11,609 nt of DNA from an uncultured Holophagales bacterium (lineage in GTDB: Bacteria > Acidobacteriota > Thermoanaerobaculia > UBA5066), in contig CALMDF010000339.1 in assembly GCA_937864895.1 (NCBI GenBank), forward strand, positions 1-11,609, written 5' to 3'. The position numbers and the translations under genes were made by a program. The notes beneath the pieces are model-generated. The model saw nothing but the letters and a program-made list of their open reading frames with translations, had not been told where the DNA came from and searched no databases. Below are positions 1 through 7,024 of the stretch, one piece after another; within the stretch, counting starts at the first letter, position 1, and every line of letters begins with the position of its first letter.

Positions 1-1142
1 TCGACGTCGGCCAGGCCGAGGAGACCGCGGGCCTGAAGGAGAAGGCGTTCGCGACGGGCGCCTGCGACTTCCACCTGATCGACGCGCGGGAGGAGTTCGC
101 CTCCGAGTACCTCTGGCGCGTCCTGCGCGCCGGGGCCGTCTACGAGCACGAGTACCTCCTCGGCACGTCGACGGCGCGGCCCCTCATCGCGAAGAAGCAG
201 GTGGAGATCGCTCTCGAGACGGGGTGCGACGCCCTCTCCCACGGCTGCACGGGGAAGGGGAACGACCAGGTCCGCTTCGAGCTCGCCTACCAGTCGCTCG
301 CGCCGGAGCTCGCGATCATCGCGCCGTGGCGCGAGTGGTCGATCACCTCGCGCGAGGAGGCGATCGACTACGCCGCCGAGCGGAACATCCCGGTGCCCGT
401 CACGAAGAAGGAGCCCTACTCCCGCGACCGGAACCTCTGGCACATCTCGCACGAGGGGGGGCCGCTCGAGGACCCGGCGTTCGAGCCCGAGGAGTCGATG
501 TTCAAGCTGACCGTCGACCCGCGGACGGCGCCCGACGAGCCCGAGTACGTGACGATCGGCTTCGACGGGGGCTTCCCGGTCGAGGGGAACGGGAGGCTCC
601 TCCCTGCAGCCGGGCTCCTGACGACGCTCAACGAGGTCGCGGCGCGCCACGGAGTCGGCCGCGTCGACATCGTCGAGAACCGCCTCGTCGGCATCAAGTC
701 GCGCGGCGTCTACGAGACGCCCGGCGGGACGCTCCTCGTCCAGGCGCTTCGCGCCCTGGAGACGCTCACGCTCGACCGCGACGCGATGCACGAGAAGGAA
801 CGCCTCGCCCTCCGCTACGCCGAGCTCGTCTACTACGGGCAGTGGTTCAGCCCGCTCCGCGAGGCGCTCGAGGCGTTCGTCGAGAAGGTGACGGAGACCT
901 GCACGGGGCACGTCCGGCTGCGGCTCTTCAAGGGGTCGGCGATGGTCGTCGGCCGCACGTCCGAGCACTCTCTCTACTCGGCGAACCTCGCCTCCTTCAA
1001 CATGACCGGCTACACGTCGCACGACGCGACCGGCTTCATCCGTCTCTTCGGCCTCCCGACGCGGGGCCGCAAGCGCCTCGTCCCGCCGTCGGCGGAGGCC
1101 GTGAAGGCGGGCGAGAAGCTCCGGCTCGAGCCCTGGGGATGA
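1..1142 (+). CDS. argG: Argininosuccinate synthase, 5'-truncated by window edge
   Basis: ArgG joins citrulline and aspartate using ATP to give argininosuccinate, the penultimate step of arginine synthesis in the cytoplasm. The open frame runs from base 3 to the TGA at 1140-1142, giving 379 visible residues. Compared with the family (about 400-410), roughly 30-35 N-terminal residues lie outside the window, including the SGGLDTS ATP-pyrophosphatase loop. Seen in order: the end of the first strand region (DVGQAE), the STARPLIAKKQ segment, the hallmark HGCTGKGNDQVRFE motif, a PYSRDRNLWHISHEGG block, and VYETPGGT. These are diagnostic for ArgG. The first in-frame ATG, at 201, is internal, because clear ArgG homology continues upstream of it. 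The stop overlaps the argH start (ATGA), which implies translational coupling. The only odd point is the truncation, caused by the window and not biological. Confidence 0.97.
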   Translation, partial: DVGQAEETAGLKEKAFATGACDFHLIDAREEFASEYLWRVLRAGAVYEHEYLLGTSTARPLIAKKQVEIALETGCDALSHGCTGKGNDQVRFELAYQSLAPELAIIAPWREWSITSREEAIDYAAERNIPVPVTKKEPYSRDRNLWHISHEGGPLEDPAFEPEESMFKLTVDPRTAPDEPEYVTIGFDGGFPVEGNGRLLPAAGLLTTLNEVAARHGVGRVDIVENRLVGIKSRGVYETPGGTLLVQALRALETLTLDRDAMHEKERLALRYAELVYYGQWFSPLREALEAFVEKVTETCTGHVRLRLFKGSAMVVGRTSEHSLYSANLASFNMTGYTSHDATGFIRLFGLPTRGRKRLVPPSAEAVKAGEKLRLEPWG

Positions 1143-2548
1143 GCGGGCGCCACGACCTCTGGGGCGGGCGGTTCGCCGCGGGACCGGCCGAGGTCCTCCG
1201 CCGGTTCAACGACTCGTGGTCGTTCGACCGCGCGCTCCTCCCCGAGGACGTCCTCGGGTCGGTGGCCTGGGCGGAGGAGCTCGGGCGGTGCGGGGTCCTG
1301 ACGGCTGCGGAGACGCGGAAGATCGTGAAGGGCCTCCGCGAGGTCGCTGCCGCCTGGGAGGCGGGGGAGGGTCGGGACTCCGACGCGGAGGACGTCCACT
1401 CCTTCGTGGAGGGAGAACTCGGGAAGCGGATCGGACCGCTCGCGGGAAAGCTCCACACCGGGCGCTCGAGGAACGACCAGGTCGCGACGGACCTCAGGCT
1501 CTGGCTCCGCGGCGCCTTCGACTCGTTTCACGCGGCGATCCTCGACCTCGCCGAGGCGCTCGCCGCACGGGCGGCCGCCGAGGCCGCGACGCCGATGCCG
1601 GGCTACACGCACCTGAAGCGCGCCGAGCCGGTGACGTTCGGTCACTGGTGCCTCGCGTACGTCGAGATGGTCCTGCGCGATGCGGACCGCGTCCGGGCGG
1701 TCCGCAACCGGGCGAACGAGTGCCCGCTCGGCTCGGGCGCCCTCTCGGGAACGCCCCTGCCCGTGGACCGCGCGCGGCTCGCGAAGAGCCTCGGCTTCGA
1801 TCGCGCGACCGCGAACTCCCTCGACGGCGTCTCCGACCGGGACGCGGCGGCCGAATACCTCTTCGTCGCGTCGCTCCACCTCGCGCACCTCTCGCGGATG
1901 GGGGAGGACCTGATCTTCTTCACCTCCGACGAGGCGGGCTTCGCCGAGCTGCCCGACGCCCTTTCGACCGGCTCCTCGCGGATGCCCCAGAAGAAGAACC
2001 CCGACCTCCTCGAGCTCGTGCGCGGGCACGCAGGACGCGCGATCGGCGAGCTGACGGGCTTCCTCGCGCTGCTCAAGGGCCTCCCGCTGGCCTACGACAA
2101 GGACCTGCAGCTCGACAAGGAGCCGCTCTTCCGGACGCGCGCCGTCCTCGGGGCGGCTCTCCCCGCCCTGACGGCGCTCGTTCGCGGGCTGAAGCTGAAC
2201 CGCGACCGGATGAGCGGCGCCGCCGCCGACGACCGCCTCCTCGCCACGGAGCTGGCCGACGCCCTCGCCCGGCGGGGCGTGCCGTTCCGCCAGGCTCACG
2301 AGATCGCCGGCCGCCGGTTCGCCGCCGCGGAGGCGGCGGGCCTCGGGCTCCTCGAGCTTCCGCCGTCGGACGGCGTCACCGGGGCCGACCTGGCCTCGGT
2401 CGACCTCGGGCGGGCGCTCGCGCGCCGCGGCGCGGCAGGAGGGACCTCGCCGAAGCGCGTGGCGCAGGCGGCGCGAAAGGCCGCGGCCCGGGTCGAAGCG
2501 GGCCGGAAGGCCGCGGCCCCCGGGGCCGGGGCGAGGAGCAGGGGATGA
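1139..2548 (+). CDS. argH: Argininosuccinate lyase
   Basis: ArgH splits argininosuccinate into arginine and fumarate, the last step of the pathway; it belongs to the fumarase/aspartase superfamily and is normally a homotetramer. The ATG at 1139 overlaps the argG stop by 4 nt; the protein has 469 residues, a normal length. It opens with the typical LWGGRF. HTGRSRNDQ lies at residues 106-114, GYTHLKRAEP at about 155-164 with the conserved His158, and the family signature GSSRMPQKKNP at 278-288 carries the mobile-loop catalytic serine. The usual THLQRAQP reads THLKRAEP here, a mild variation. The last 25 or so residues are an Ala/Lys/Arg-rich tail with a near-repeated RKAAA unit that I would not expect in a typical ArgH. 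No good Shine-Dalgarno precedes the start, so translation probably depends on coupling to argG. Confidence 0.97.
   Translation: MSGRHDLWGGRFAAGPAEVLRRFNDSWSFDRALLPEDVLGSVAWAEELGRCGVLTAAETRKIVKGLREVAAAWEAGEGRDSDAEDVHSFVEGELGKRIGPLAGKLHTGRSRNDQVATDLRLWLRGAFDSFHAAILDLAEALAARAAAEAATPMPGYTHLKRAEPVTFGHWCLAYVEMVLRDADRVRAVRNRANECPLGSGALSGTPLPVDRARLAKSLGFDRATANSLDGVSDRDAAAEYLFVASLHLAHLSRMGEDLIFFTSDEAGFAELPDALSTGSSRMPQKKNPDLLELVRGHAGRAIGELTGFLALLKGLPLAYDKDLQLDKEPLFRTRAVLGAALPALTALVRGLKLNRDRMSGAAADDRLLATELADALARRGVPFRQAHEIAGRRFAAAEAAGLGLLELPPSDGVTGADLASVDLGRALARRGAAGGTSPKRVAQAARKAAARVEAGRKAAAPGAGARSRG
2533..2538 (+). promoter_or_regulatory. Shine-Dalgarno of argJ
   Basis: GAGGAG, six bases before the argJ ATG at 2545 and inside the last codons of argH. 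It supports this start and allows some independent initiation besides coupling. Confidence 0.6.
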
Positions 2549-3729
2549 ACTTCCCGAAGGGGTTCTTCGGCTCGGCCGTGCGCGCGGGCCTCAGGAAGAG
2601 GCCGGGGCTCGACGTCGCGCTCCTCGTCGCGCCGGACGGCGCGAACGCCGCCGCCGTCTTCACGCGGAACCGGTTCCAGGCCGCGCCGGTCACCCTCTCG
2701 AGGGCCTCGCTGAAGAAGAGCTGCGGCCGGGTTCGGGCCGTCGTCGTCAACGCCGGCTGCGCGAACGCCGTGACGGGGGCGGCCGGCGCGGCCGCGGCCC
2801 GGCGCGTCCAGGAGCGGGCCGCCGACCTCGCCGGCTGTCCCCGCGAAGAGGTCTTCGTCGCGTCCACGGGGGTCATCGGCGTCGTCCTGCCCGACGGGAA
2901 GGTCGCCGCGTTCCTCCCTGATGCCTTCGAGCGCCTCTCCTCCGGCGGGCTCGAGGCGGTCTCCCGGGCCATCCTGACGACCGACGCGGGGCCCAAGGTC
3001 GCCCGCGCGACGTTCCGCCACGGCGGGAAGACGTGCCGCGTCGTCGGCGTCGCCAAGGGCGCGGGGATGATCCACCCGAACATGGCGACGATGCTCGCGT
3101 TCCTGACGACGGACGCACCGGCTTCGCCCGCGCTCCTCGCCGCCGCCCTGAAAGAGGCGGTCGCCGGCAGCTTCAACGCGATCTCGGTGGACGGAGACAC
3201 CTCGACGAACGACACCGTCCTTCTCCTTGCCTCGGGCGCGGCGGGCGGGCCGGAGCTGAGGTCGATGGACGGGGCCGCGGGCTTCCGGGCCGCGCTCGCG
3301 AAGGTCTGCCGGGAGCTCGCCTGGAAGATCGTCCGCGACGGCGAGGGGGCGGCGCGCGTCATGGAGATCACGATCGAGGGGGCGGCCACCCTGCGGGACG
3401 CGAGGCTCGCCGCGCACGCGGTCGCGACGTCCCCGCTCGTGAAGACGGCCCTCTACGGCGGCGACCCGAACTGGGGCCGGATCCTCGCGGCCATCGGCCG
3501 GAGCGGGGCGCGGGTCTCGACGCGGAGGGTCTCGCTGAAGGCGGGGAACGTCGTCCTCGTGAGGGATGGCGCCCCCACGGACTACAGCGAGGCGCGGGCG
3601 GCGAAGGAGTTCACGCGCGAGAGGGTGCCGCTGGTTGCGAACCTCGGCGTCGGGACGGCCCGGACGAGCCTCCTGGCCGCCGACCTCGGGCACGAGTACG
3701 TCTCGGAAAACGCGGATTACCGGAGCTGA
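2545..3729 (+). CDS. argJ: Glutamate N-acetyltransferase / ornithine acetyltransferase
   Basis: ArgJ moves the acetyl group from N-acetylornithine to glutamate, recycling it in the cyclic arginine pathway. Some family members also acetylate glutamate from acetyl-CoA; the sequence alone does not tell which type this is. The ATG at 2545 overlaps the argH stop (ATGA), with GAGGAG at 2533-2538 six bases upstream. The product has 394 residues, a typical length. The self-cleavage site is clear: KGAGMIHPNMATMLAF at about 171-186, where Thr182 should become the N-terminal nucleophile of the beta chain. STG at 107-109 gives the oxyanion-hole Thr-Gly pair. Further conserved parts are NAISVDGDTSTNDT (about 211-224), YGGDPNWGR (about 304-312) and the C-terminal HEYVSENADYRS. 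Its position directly after argG and argH supports one arginine operon. Confidence 0.97.
   Translation: MNFPKGFFGSAVRAGLRKRPGLDVALLVAPDGANAAAVFTRNRFQAAPVTLSRASLKKSCGRVRAVVVNAGCANAVTGAAGAAAARRVQERAADLAGCPREEVFVASTGVIGVVLPDGKVAAFLPDAFERLSSGGLEAVSRAILTTDAGPKVARATFRHGGKTCRVVGVAKGAGMIHPNMATMLAFLTTDAPASPALLAAALKEAVAGSFNAISVDGDTSTNDTVLLLASGAAGGPELRSMDGAAGFRAALAKVCRELAWKIVRDGEGAARVMEITIEGAATLRDARLAAHAVATSPLVKTALYGGDPNWGRILAAIGRSGARVSTRRVSLKAGNVVLVRDGAPTDYSEARAAKEFTRERVPLVANLGVGTARTSLLAADLGHEYVSENADYRS
3722..3725 (+). promoter_or_regulatory. Shine-Dalgarno deciding the GTG start at 3732
   Basis: GGAG overlaps the final argJ codons and sits six bases before GTG 3732. It is the main reason for choosing this GTG over the later in-frame GTG (3846) or ATG (3870). 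Confidence 0.5.
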
Positions 3730-3731
3730 CG

Positions 3732-4922
3732 GTGCCGGGCCGGAAGGGTTCCGAGAGCACCGTTCCGGGCAGCCCGGGCTCCGGCACCGGTCGTCCCGGT
3801 GCGGGGGCGCGGGTCGCGCTCGTCCTGCTCCAGGCCGGCGGAGCGGTGAGCCTCTTCGCGTACCCGGCCATGCTCCTCGCGACCGTCATGGCCGTGGCCG
3901 CGCCCGGACAGGGCCTGCGCGCCAACCTCGTGCGGGGGGCGCTGTCCCTCGTGCTCCTCTATCCCGTGGCCTGGGGGTTTCTGTTCTGGGCGTCGTGGCG
4001 GGCGCTCGGGCGCGGGCGGACGGCTCTCGCGATGGCGCTCTCGACGCCGCCGCTCGCGGCGACCCTCGTCGGGGCCGCCCTCCTGGCGTCGAGCTCGCAG
4101 CGCGCGGCCTCCATCGTGAAGGAGTACGACGCGGGGCGTGTGCGGGAAGCCCGGCGGGTCGGGGAAGAGCATTCTCTCGCGGGCGCGCTGCTCCTGTTCG
4201 AGCGCGGGGAGGTCTCCCCCGAGGAGCTGCTCGAGGCCGTCCGGAAAGCGGACGCCTCGGAGCTCTCGCGGCCGGCGGAGCGGCGCCCCGTGGCCGTGCC
4301 CGGGCTCACGGTGAAGAGGACGGCGGCGGCCCCGGCGGACCCGGTCCGAAAGAGCACCCCTCTCGCGATCGCGCTCGGCGGGAGCTCCCTCGCGAAGAAC
4401 CTCGTCACGGCCGACCCGGACCCTCTCCTCGACGCGGCCCGGGCCCTCCTGGCGCGCGGGGCGAGCCTCTCCCCGGAGGAGGAGGCGGGTGAGCCGCGCC
4501 TCGCCTGGCTCGCGGAGGTCGTCGCGCGGGGGACCGTGCTGCCCGACCGGCGCGCCGAGGCGGAGAACGCGCTCGTCTGGGTCATCGTGACGAGCGAGCG
4601 GGGAGAGGAGCCGCGCGTCGCGTCCGCGATCTACGCCGCGGCTCGCCGCGAGCCCGAGCTCCTCCGGCGGCCGACGACGACGTACGGCACGCCGCTTCGG
4701 GCGGCTCTCCTCGTGGGGAGGAACGACCGGGCGAGAGACCTCGTCCGAAACGGTGCGCTCCTGTCCGGCGAGGAGCGTCTCATCCCGAGCGTGGTGCGCG
4801 ACCTCGACCGGTTCCTCGCCCTTCCCGTGAACGAGGAGGTCCGGGGGATCCACGACGCGAACCTCGCCCGCGAGGGGTCCCGGAAGCCGTCCTCCTCCCC
4901 GTCATCGCGGCCTGGAGGCTGA
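3732..4922 (+). CDS. Membrane protein with ankyrin-like C-terminal segments, function unknown
   Basis: I do not recognise this 396-residue protein. The GTG at 3732 follows the argJ stop by 2 nt and has GGAG six bases upstream. The first 26 residues are Gly/Pro/Ser-rich. Three hydrophobic stretches follow: about 28-57, 68-89 and 97-119, the second with aromatic LLYPVAWGFLFW. The rest is soluble. Residues 317-345 (TYGTPLRAALLVGRNDRARD, then a DLVRNGALL-like end) have the TPLxxAxxxGxxxxxxxLxxxGA pattern of an ankyrin repeat. Residues 209-247 (TPLAIAL ... ALLARGASLS) look like a second, interrupted one. Ankyrin repeats bind proteins, so a scaffold or sensor role is possible, but that is inference. 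Membrane orientation is ambiguous from charge. It sits last in the arg operon, and its end overlaps the convergent ABC-F gene by 21 bp. A link to arginine metabolism is not shown. Confidence 0.8.
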   Translation: MPGRKGSESTVPGSPGSGTGRPGAGARVALVLLQAGGAVSLFAYPAMLLATVMAVAAPGQGLRANLVRGALSLVLLYPVAWGFLFWASWRALGRGRTALAMALSTPPLAATLVGAALLASSSQRAASIVKEYDAGRVREARRVGEEHSLAGALLLFERGEVSPEELLEAVRKADASELSRPAERRPVAVPGLTVKRTAAAPADPVRKSTPLAIALGGSSLAKNLVTADPDPLLDAARALLARGASLSPEEEAGEPRLAWLAEVVARGTVLPDRRAEAENALVWVIVTSERGEEPRVASAIYAAARREPELLRRPTTTYGTPLRAALLVGRNDRARDLVRNGALLSGEERLIPSVVRDLDRFLALPVNEEVRGIHDANLAREGSRKPSSSPSSRPGG

Positions 4923-6827
4923 CCCCGCCTCCTCGAGCTGGGCTTCGACCTTTTCCCACTCGGCCATCTGGTCCTCGATCTTCTGCTTCAGCTGCTTCTG
5001 CTCCTCTTCGAGCCGGCGGACTTCCGCCTGGGCGCTCTTTCCGAAGAGAGCCGGGTCGAGAAACCTCTCGCTGATGTCGTGGACGCGCGCTTCCATCGCC
5101 TCGATCTGCCGGGTCAGCTCGTCGCGCTTCTTCTCGAGGTCCTTCACCCGGCCCTGGCGCCTGGGCTCGGGCTCCTTCTTCCTCGATTCCTGGCTCTTCC
5201 TGGCCTTGCGGAGGTTCGCGAGGACGGTGTCCGCGTCGAGGTGGTCGTCCCCGAGACGCTCGAGGTACTCGTCGTAGGTTCCGCGGAAATCGTTGAGCCC
5301 CTTCGGCGAGATCTCGAGGATCCGGTTGGCAAGGCGGGAGACGAACCAGCGGTCGTGGGAGACGAAGATCAGAGTCCCGTCGTACTCGTTCAGGGCCGTG
5401 ACGAGGGCCTCGATCGCCTCGATGTCGAGGTGGTTCGTCGGCTCGTCGAGGACGAGGACGTTGGGGCCGAGGACCGAGAGGCGGGCGAAGACGAGGCGCG
5501 CGCTCTCTCCCCCGGACAGGGCCCGGACGGGCTTGTCCGCGTCGTCGCCGGTGAAGAGGACGTGGCCCAGGTGTCCCCTCACGAAGCCTATGGGCTCGCC
5601 CGGCGCCGCCTCCCAGAGCCAGGCCTCGATCGACTGCCGGCCGGCGCCGTGGAGCTCGCCGTGGTCCTGGGAGAAGTACCCGGGGCTGGCCTCGTATCCC
5701 CACGTGACCTTTCCGGTGTCCGGCGCGAGCTCGCCCATCGCGATCTTCAGGAGCGTCGACTTCCCGATGCCGTTCGGGCCGATGATGGCGAGGCGGTCTC
5801 CCCGCTCGACCCGGAGCGAGACGTCCTTCAGGACGACGTTGTCGCCGTAGGCCTTGCCGACGGAGTCGATCTCGAGGGCGGCCCTCCCGCTCGGCCGCCG
5901 CTGCCGGAACCGGAAGCGGGGGTGCCGGCGGGAGCTCTCGGGCAGCTTGTCGATGACGATCTTCTCGATGAGCTTGATCTTGCTCTGCGCCTGCCGGGCC
6001 TTCGTGGCCTTCGCGCGGAAGCGGTCGACGAAGGCCTGGTGCCCGGCGATCTGCTTCTCGCGCTTCTGGATCTCGGCCTCCTTGCGCTCGCGCTCAGCCT
6101 CCTTGGCGGTCTCGAAGGCCGTGTAGTTCCCCGTGTAGAGCGTCACCGTCTGGTAGTCCACGTCGGCGATGTGGGTGCAGACGTTGTCGAGGAACCGGAG
6201 GTCGTGCGAGATGACGATCGCGAGGCCCTTGTAGGCGTCGAGGAACTTCTCGAGCCAGCGGATCGAGACGATGTCGAGGTGGTTCGTGGGCTCGTCGAGG
6301 AGGAGCGCCCCGGGGTCGGCCGCGAGGACCTGGCCGAGGAGGACCCGGAGCTTGAAGCCGCCCGAGAGGGTCGAGAGCGGGGACCTGTGGACCTCGGTCG
6401 GGATCCCGAGGCCCTCGAGGATCTCGGCGGCCCGGGCCTCCAGCGAGTACCCCTGGTACCGCATGATGACGTCCTCGAGCTGCGCGTAGCGATCGCTTTC
6501 GAACGTGGAGTCGGCGTGGAGGAGCCGCTCCTTCTCCGCCATCGCCTCCCAGACCTCGCGGTTGCCCATCATCGCAACGTCGACGATCGGCATCTCCTCG
6601 TACCGGAAATGGTCCTGTTTGAGGACGCCGAGCCGGAGCTTCTTCGGAATGGAGACGATGCCCGACGAGGGGGCCTCCTCGCCGGCGAGGATGCGGAGGA
6701 GGGTCGACTTTCCCGACCCGTTCGCGCCGACGAGACCGTAGCGGTTGCCGGGGTTGAACTGGATGGACACGCCCTCGAAGAGGGTCTGCGCACCGAAAGA
6801 CTTGCCGAGGTCCGAGACGGCGATCAT
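4902..6827 (-). CDS. ABC-F family ATPase, YbiT-like
   Basis: ABC-F proteins have two ATPase domains and no membrane part; characterised members bind the ribosome and rescue or regulate translation. The 641 residues carry Walker A GANGSGKST (34-42), signature LSGGF (154-158), Walker B LLLDEPTNHLD (175-185) and SHD switch (207-209). A charged linker follows at about 236-312. The second set is GPNGIGKST (350-358), LSGGE (437-441), VLVLDEPTNHLD (457-468) and SHD (490-492). The body resembles E. coli YbiT (NRYGLVGANGSGKST, GYSLEARAAEIL, CTHIADVDY). A long C-terminal coiled coil (about 535-634), more like that of Uup or YheS, is added. The ATG at 6827 is chosen because homology begins at MIAVSDLGKSFG; the upstream ATG at 6965 would add 46 low-quality residues. 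No Shine-Dalgarno is visible. Confidence 0.93.
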   Translation of the reverse strand: MIAVSDLGKSFGAQTLFEGVSIQFNPGNRYGLVGANGSGKSTLLRILAGEEAPSSGIVSIPKKLRLGVLKQDHFRYEEMPIVDVAMMGNREVWEAMAEKERLLHADSTFESDRYAQLEDVIMRYQGYSLEARAAEILEGLGIPTEVHRSPLSTLSGGFKLRVLLGQVLAADPGALLLDEPTNHLDIVSIRWLEKFLDAYKGLAIVISHDLRFLDNVCTHIADVDYQTVTLYTGNYTAFETAKEAERERKEAEIQKREKQIAGHQAFVDRFRAKATKARQAQSKIKLIEKIVIDKLPESSRRHPRFRFRQRRPSGRAALEIDSVGKAYGDNVVLKDVSLRVERGDRLAIIGPNGIGKSTLLKIAMGELAPDTGKVTWGYEASPGYFSQDHGELHGAGRQSIEAWLWEAAPGEPIGFVRGHLGHVLFTGDDADKPVRALSGGESARLVFARLSVLGPNVLVLDEPTNHLDIEAIEALVTALNEYDGTLIFVSHDRWFVSRLANRILEISPKGLNDFRGTYDEYLERLGDDHLDADTVLANLRKARKSQESRKKEPEPRRQGRVKDLEKKRDELTRQIEAMEARVHDISERFLDPALFGKSAQAEVRRLEEEQKQLKQKIEDQMAEWEKVEAQLEEAGSASRPR

Positions 6828-6836
6828 GGGGCGGGG

Positions 6837-6845
6837 ACCATAGCA
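6837..6845 (-). promoter_or_regulatory. Candidate extended -10 element of the ABC-F gene (possibly leaderless)
   Basis: Read on the minus strand this is TGCTATGGT, an extended -10 (TGn plus TATGGT, four of six matches to TATAAT). It ends nine bases before the ATG at 6827, so transcription would start at or very near the start codon. No convincing -35 is seen, and no Shine-Dalgarno precedes the gene. This fits a leaderless transcript but is only a motif reading. Confidence 0.35.
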
Positions 6846-6867
6846 GACGCCCTGGGAAAGGCCCGGG

Positions 6868-6960
6868 TCAGCCCGGCACGACGACGACGGGGACGCGGGC
6901 TCGCCTCGGGATGGAGTCCGTCGACGTCCCGAGAACAGCCTCGCTAGAATTCGGCCTGCC
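6868..6960 (-). pseudogene. Possible relic of a universal stress protein C-terminus
   Basis: On the minus strand a frame ending in TGA at 6870-6868 reads GRPNSSEAVLGTSTDS, then IPRRARVPVVVVPG. This matches the usual end of UspA-family domains: GRxxxSxxxLGSxxxxV, then RxAxxPVLVVP. There the Gly-Arg and Gly-Ser/Thr contact ATP phosphates and the last strand is PVLVV. Agreement runs in register for about 30 residues. Further upstream the frame no longer resembles the family, there is no start codon of its own, and the lipoprotein gene occupies the space, so an intact gene is excluded. It is most simply a 3' remnant left by a deletion. The alternative is chance: GAC/GTC-rich DNA easily encodes valine runs on this strand. 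A profile search would settle it. Confidence 0.4.
6921..6950 (+). promoter_or_regulatory. Candidate sigma-70 promoter of the lipoprotein gene
   Basis: TAGAAT at 6945-6950 matches TATAAT at five of six positions and stands out in this GC-rich DNA. TCGACG at 6921-6926 matches TTGACA at four of six, with an 18-base spacer. Transcription would start near 6957 and give a leader of about 68 nt with the Shine-Dalgarno at 7011. The promoter overlaps the possible stress-protein relic. Confidence 0.45.
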
Positions 6961-7010
6961 GGCATCAGGGCATGGGGGAGAGCGGAGAGAATCCGCCGTT
7001 CCGGGCGTGA

Positions 7011-7016
7011 AGGAGG
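7011..7016 (+). promoter_or_regulatory. Strong Shine-Dalgarno of the lipoprotein gene
   Basis: AGGAGG, a perfect consensus, eight bases before the ATG at 7025. It fixes that start in preference to the in-frame ATG at 6911. Confidence 0.8.
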
Positions 7017-7024
7017 ACCTTTTC

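Larger units (their letters stand above)
6828..7024. other. Divergent intergenic region, the only sizeable non-coding gap
   Basis: These 197 bases separate the ABC-F gene (minus) from the lipoprotein gene (plus). They hold a candidate leftward -10 (6837-6845), a short minus-strand coding relic (6868-6960), a candidate rightward promoter (6921-6950) and a Shine-Dalgarno (7011-7016). A small GCGGA/TCCGC hairpin (6982-6996) lies in the presumed lipoprotein leader; it is too short to mean much. Confidence 0.7.

Noticed and set aside
224..1138. A frame upstream of and continuous with argH, which would make a 774-residue protein
   Set aside because: This part is an Arg/Pro/Ala-rich frame shadow of argG, without family resemblance; ArgH homology begins exactly at the ATG at 1139.
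6850..6867. CCTGGG/CCCGGG hairpin after the stress-protein relic, as a terminator
   Set aside because: Only six pairs including a G-T, no T-run, and such repeats are common in this base composition.
5079..6947. A 622-residue open frame opposite the ABC-F gene
   Set aside because: It mirrors a gene with full Walker motifs, has the repetitive Glu/Asp/Val/Leu composition of antisense frames in GC-rich DNA, and shows no domain.
6828..6965. Upstream ATG (6965) as start of the ABC-F protein
   Set aside because: The 46 added residues are Arg/Ser/Pro-rich with no family match, and homology starts at MIAVSDLGKSFG.
6911..7024. Upstream ATG (6911) as start of the lipoprotein
   Set aside because: It would lie upstream of the likely -10 and place 38 residues before a signal peptide; the perfect Shine-Dalgarno serves 7025.
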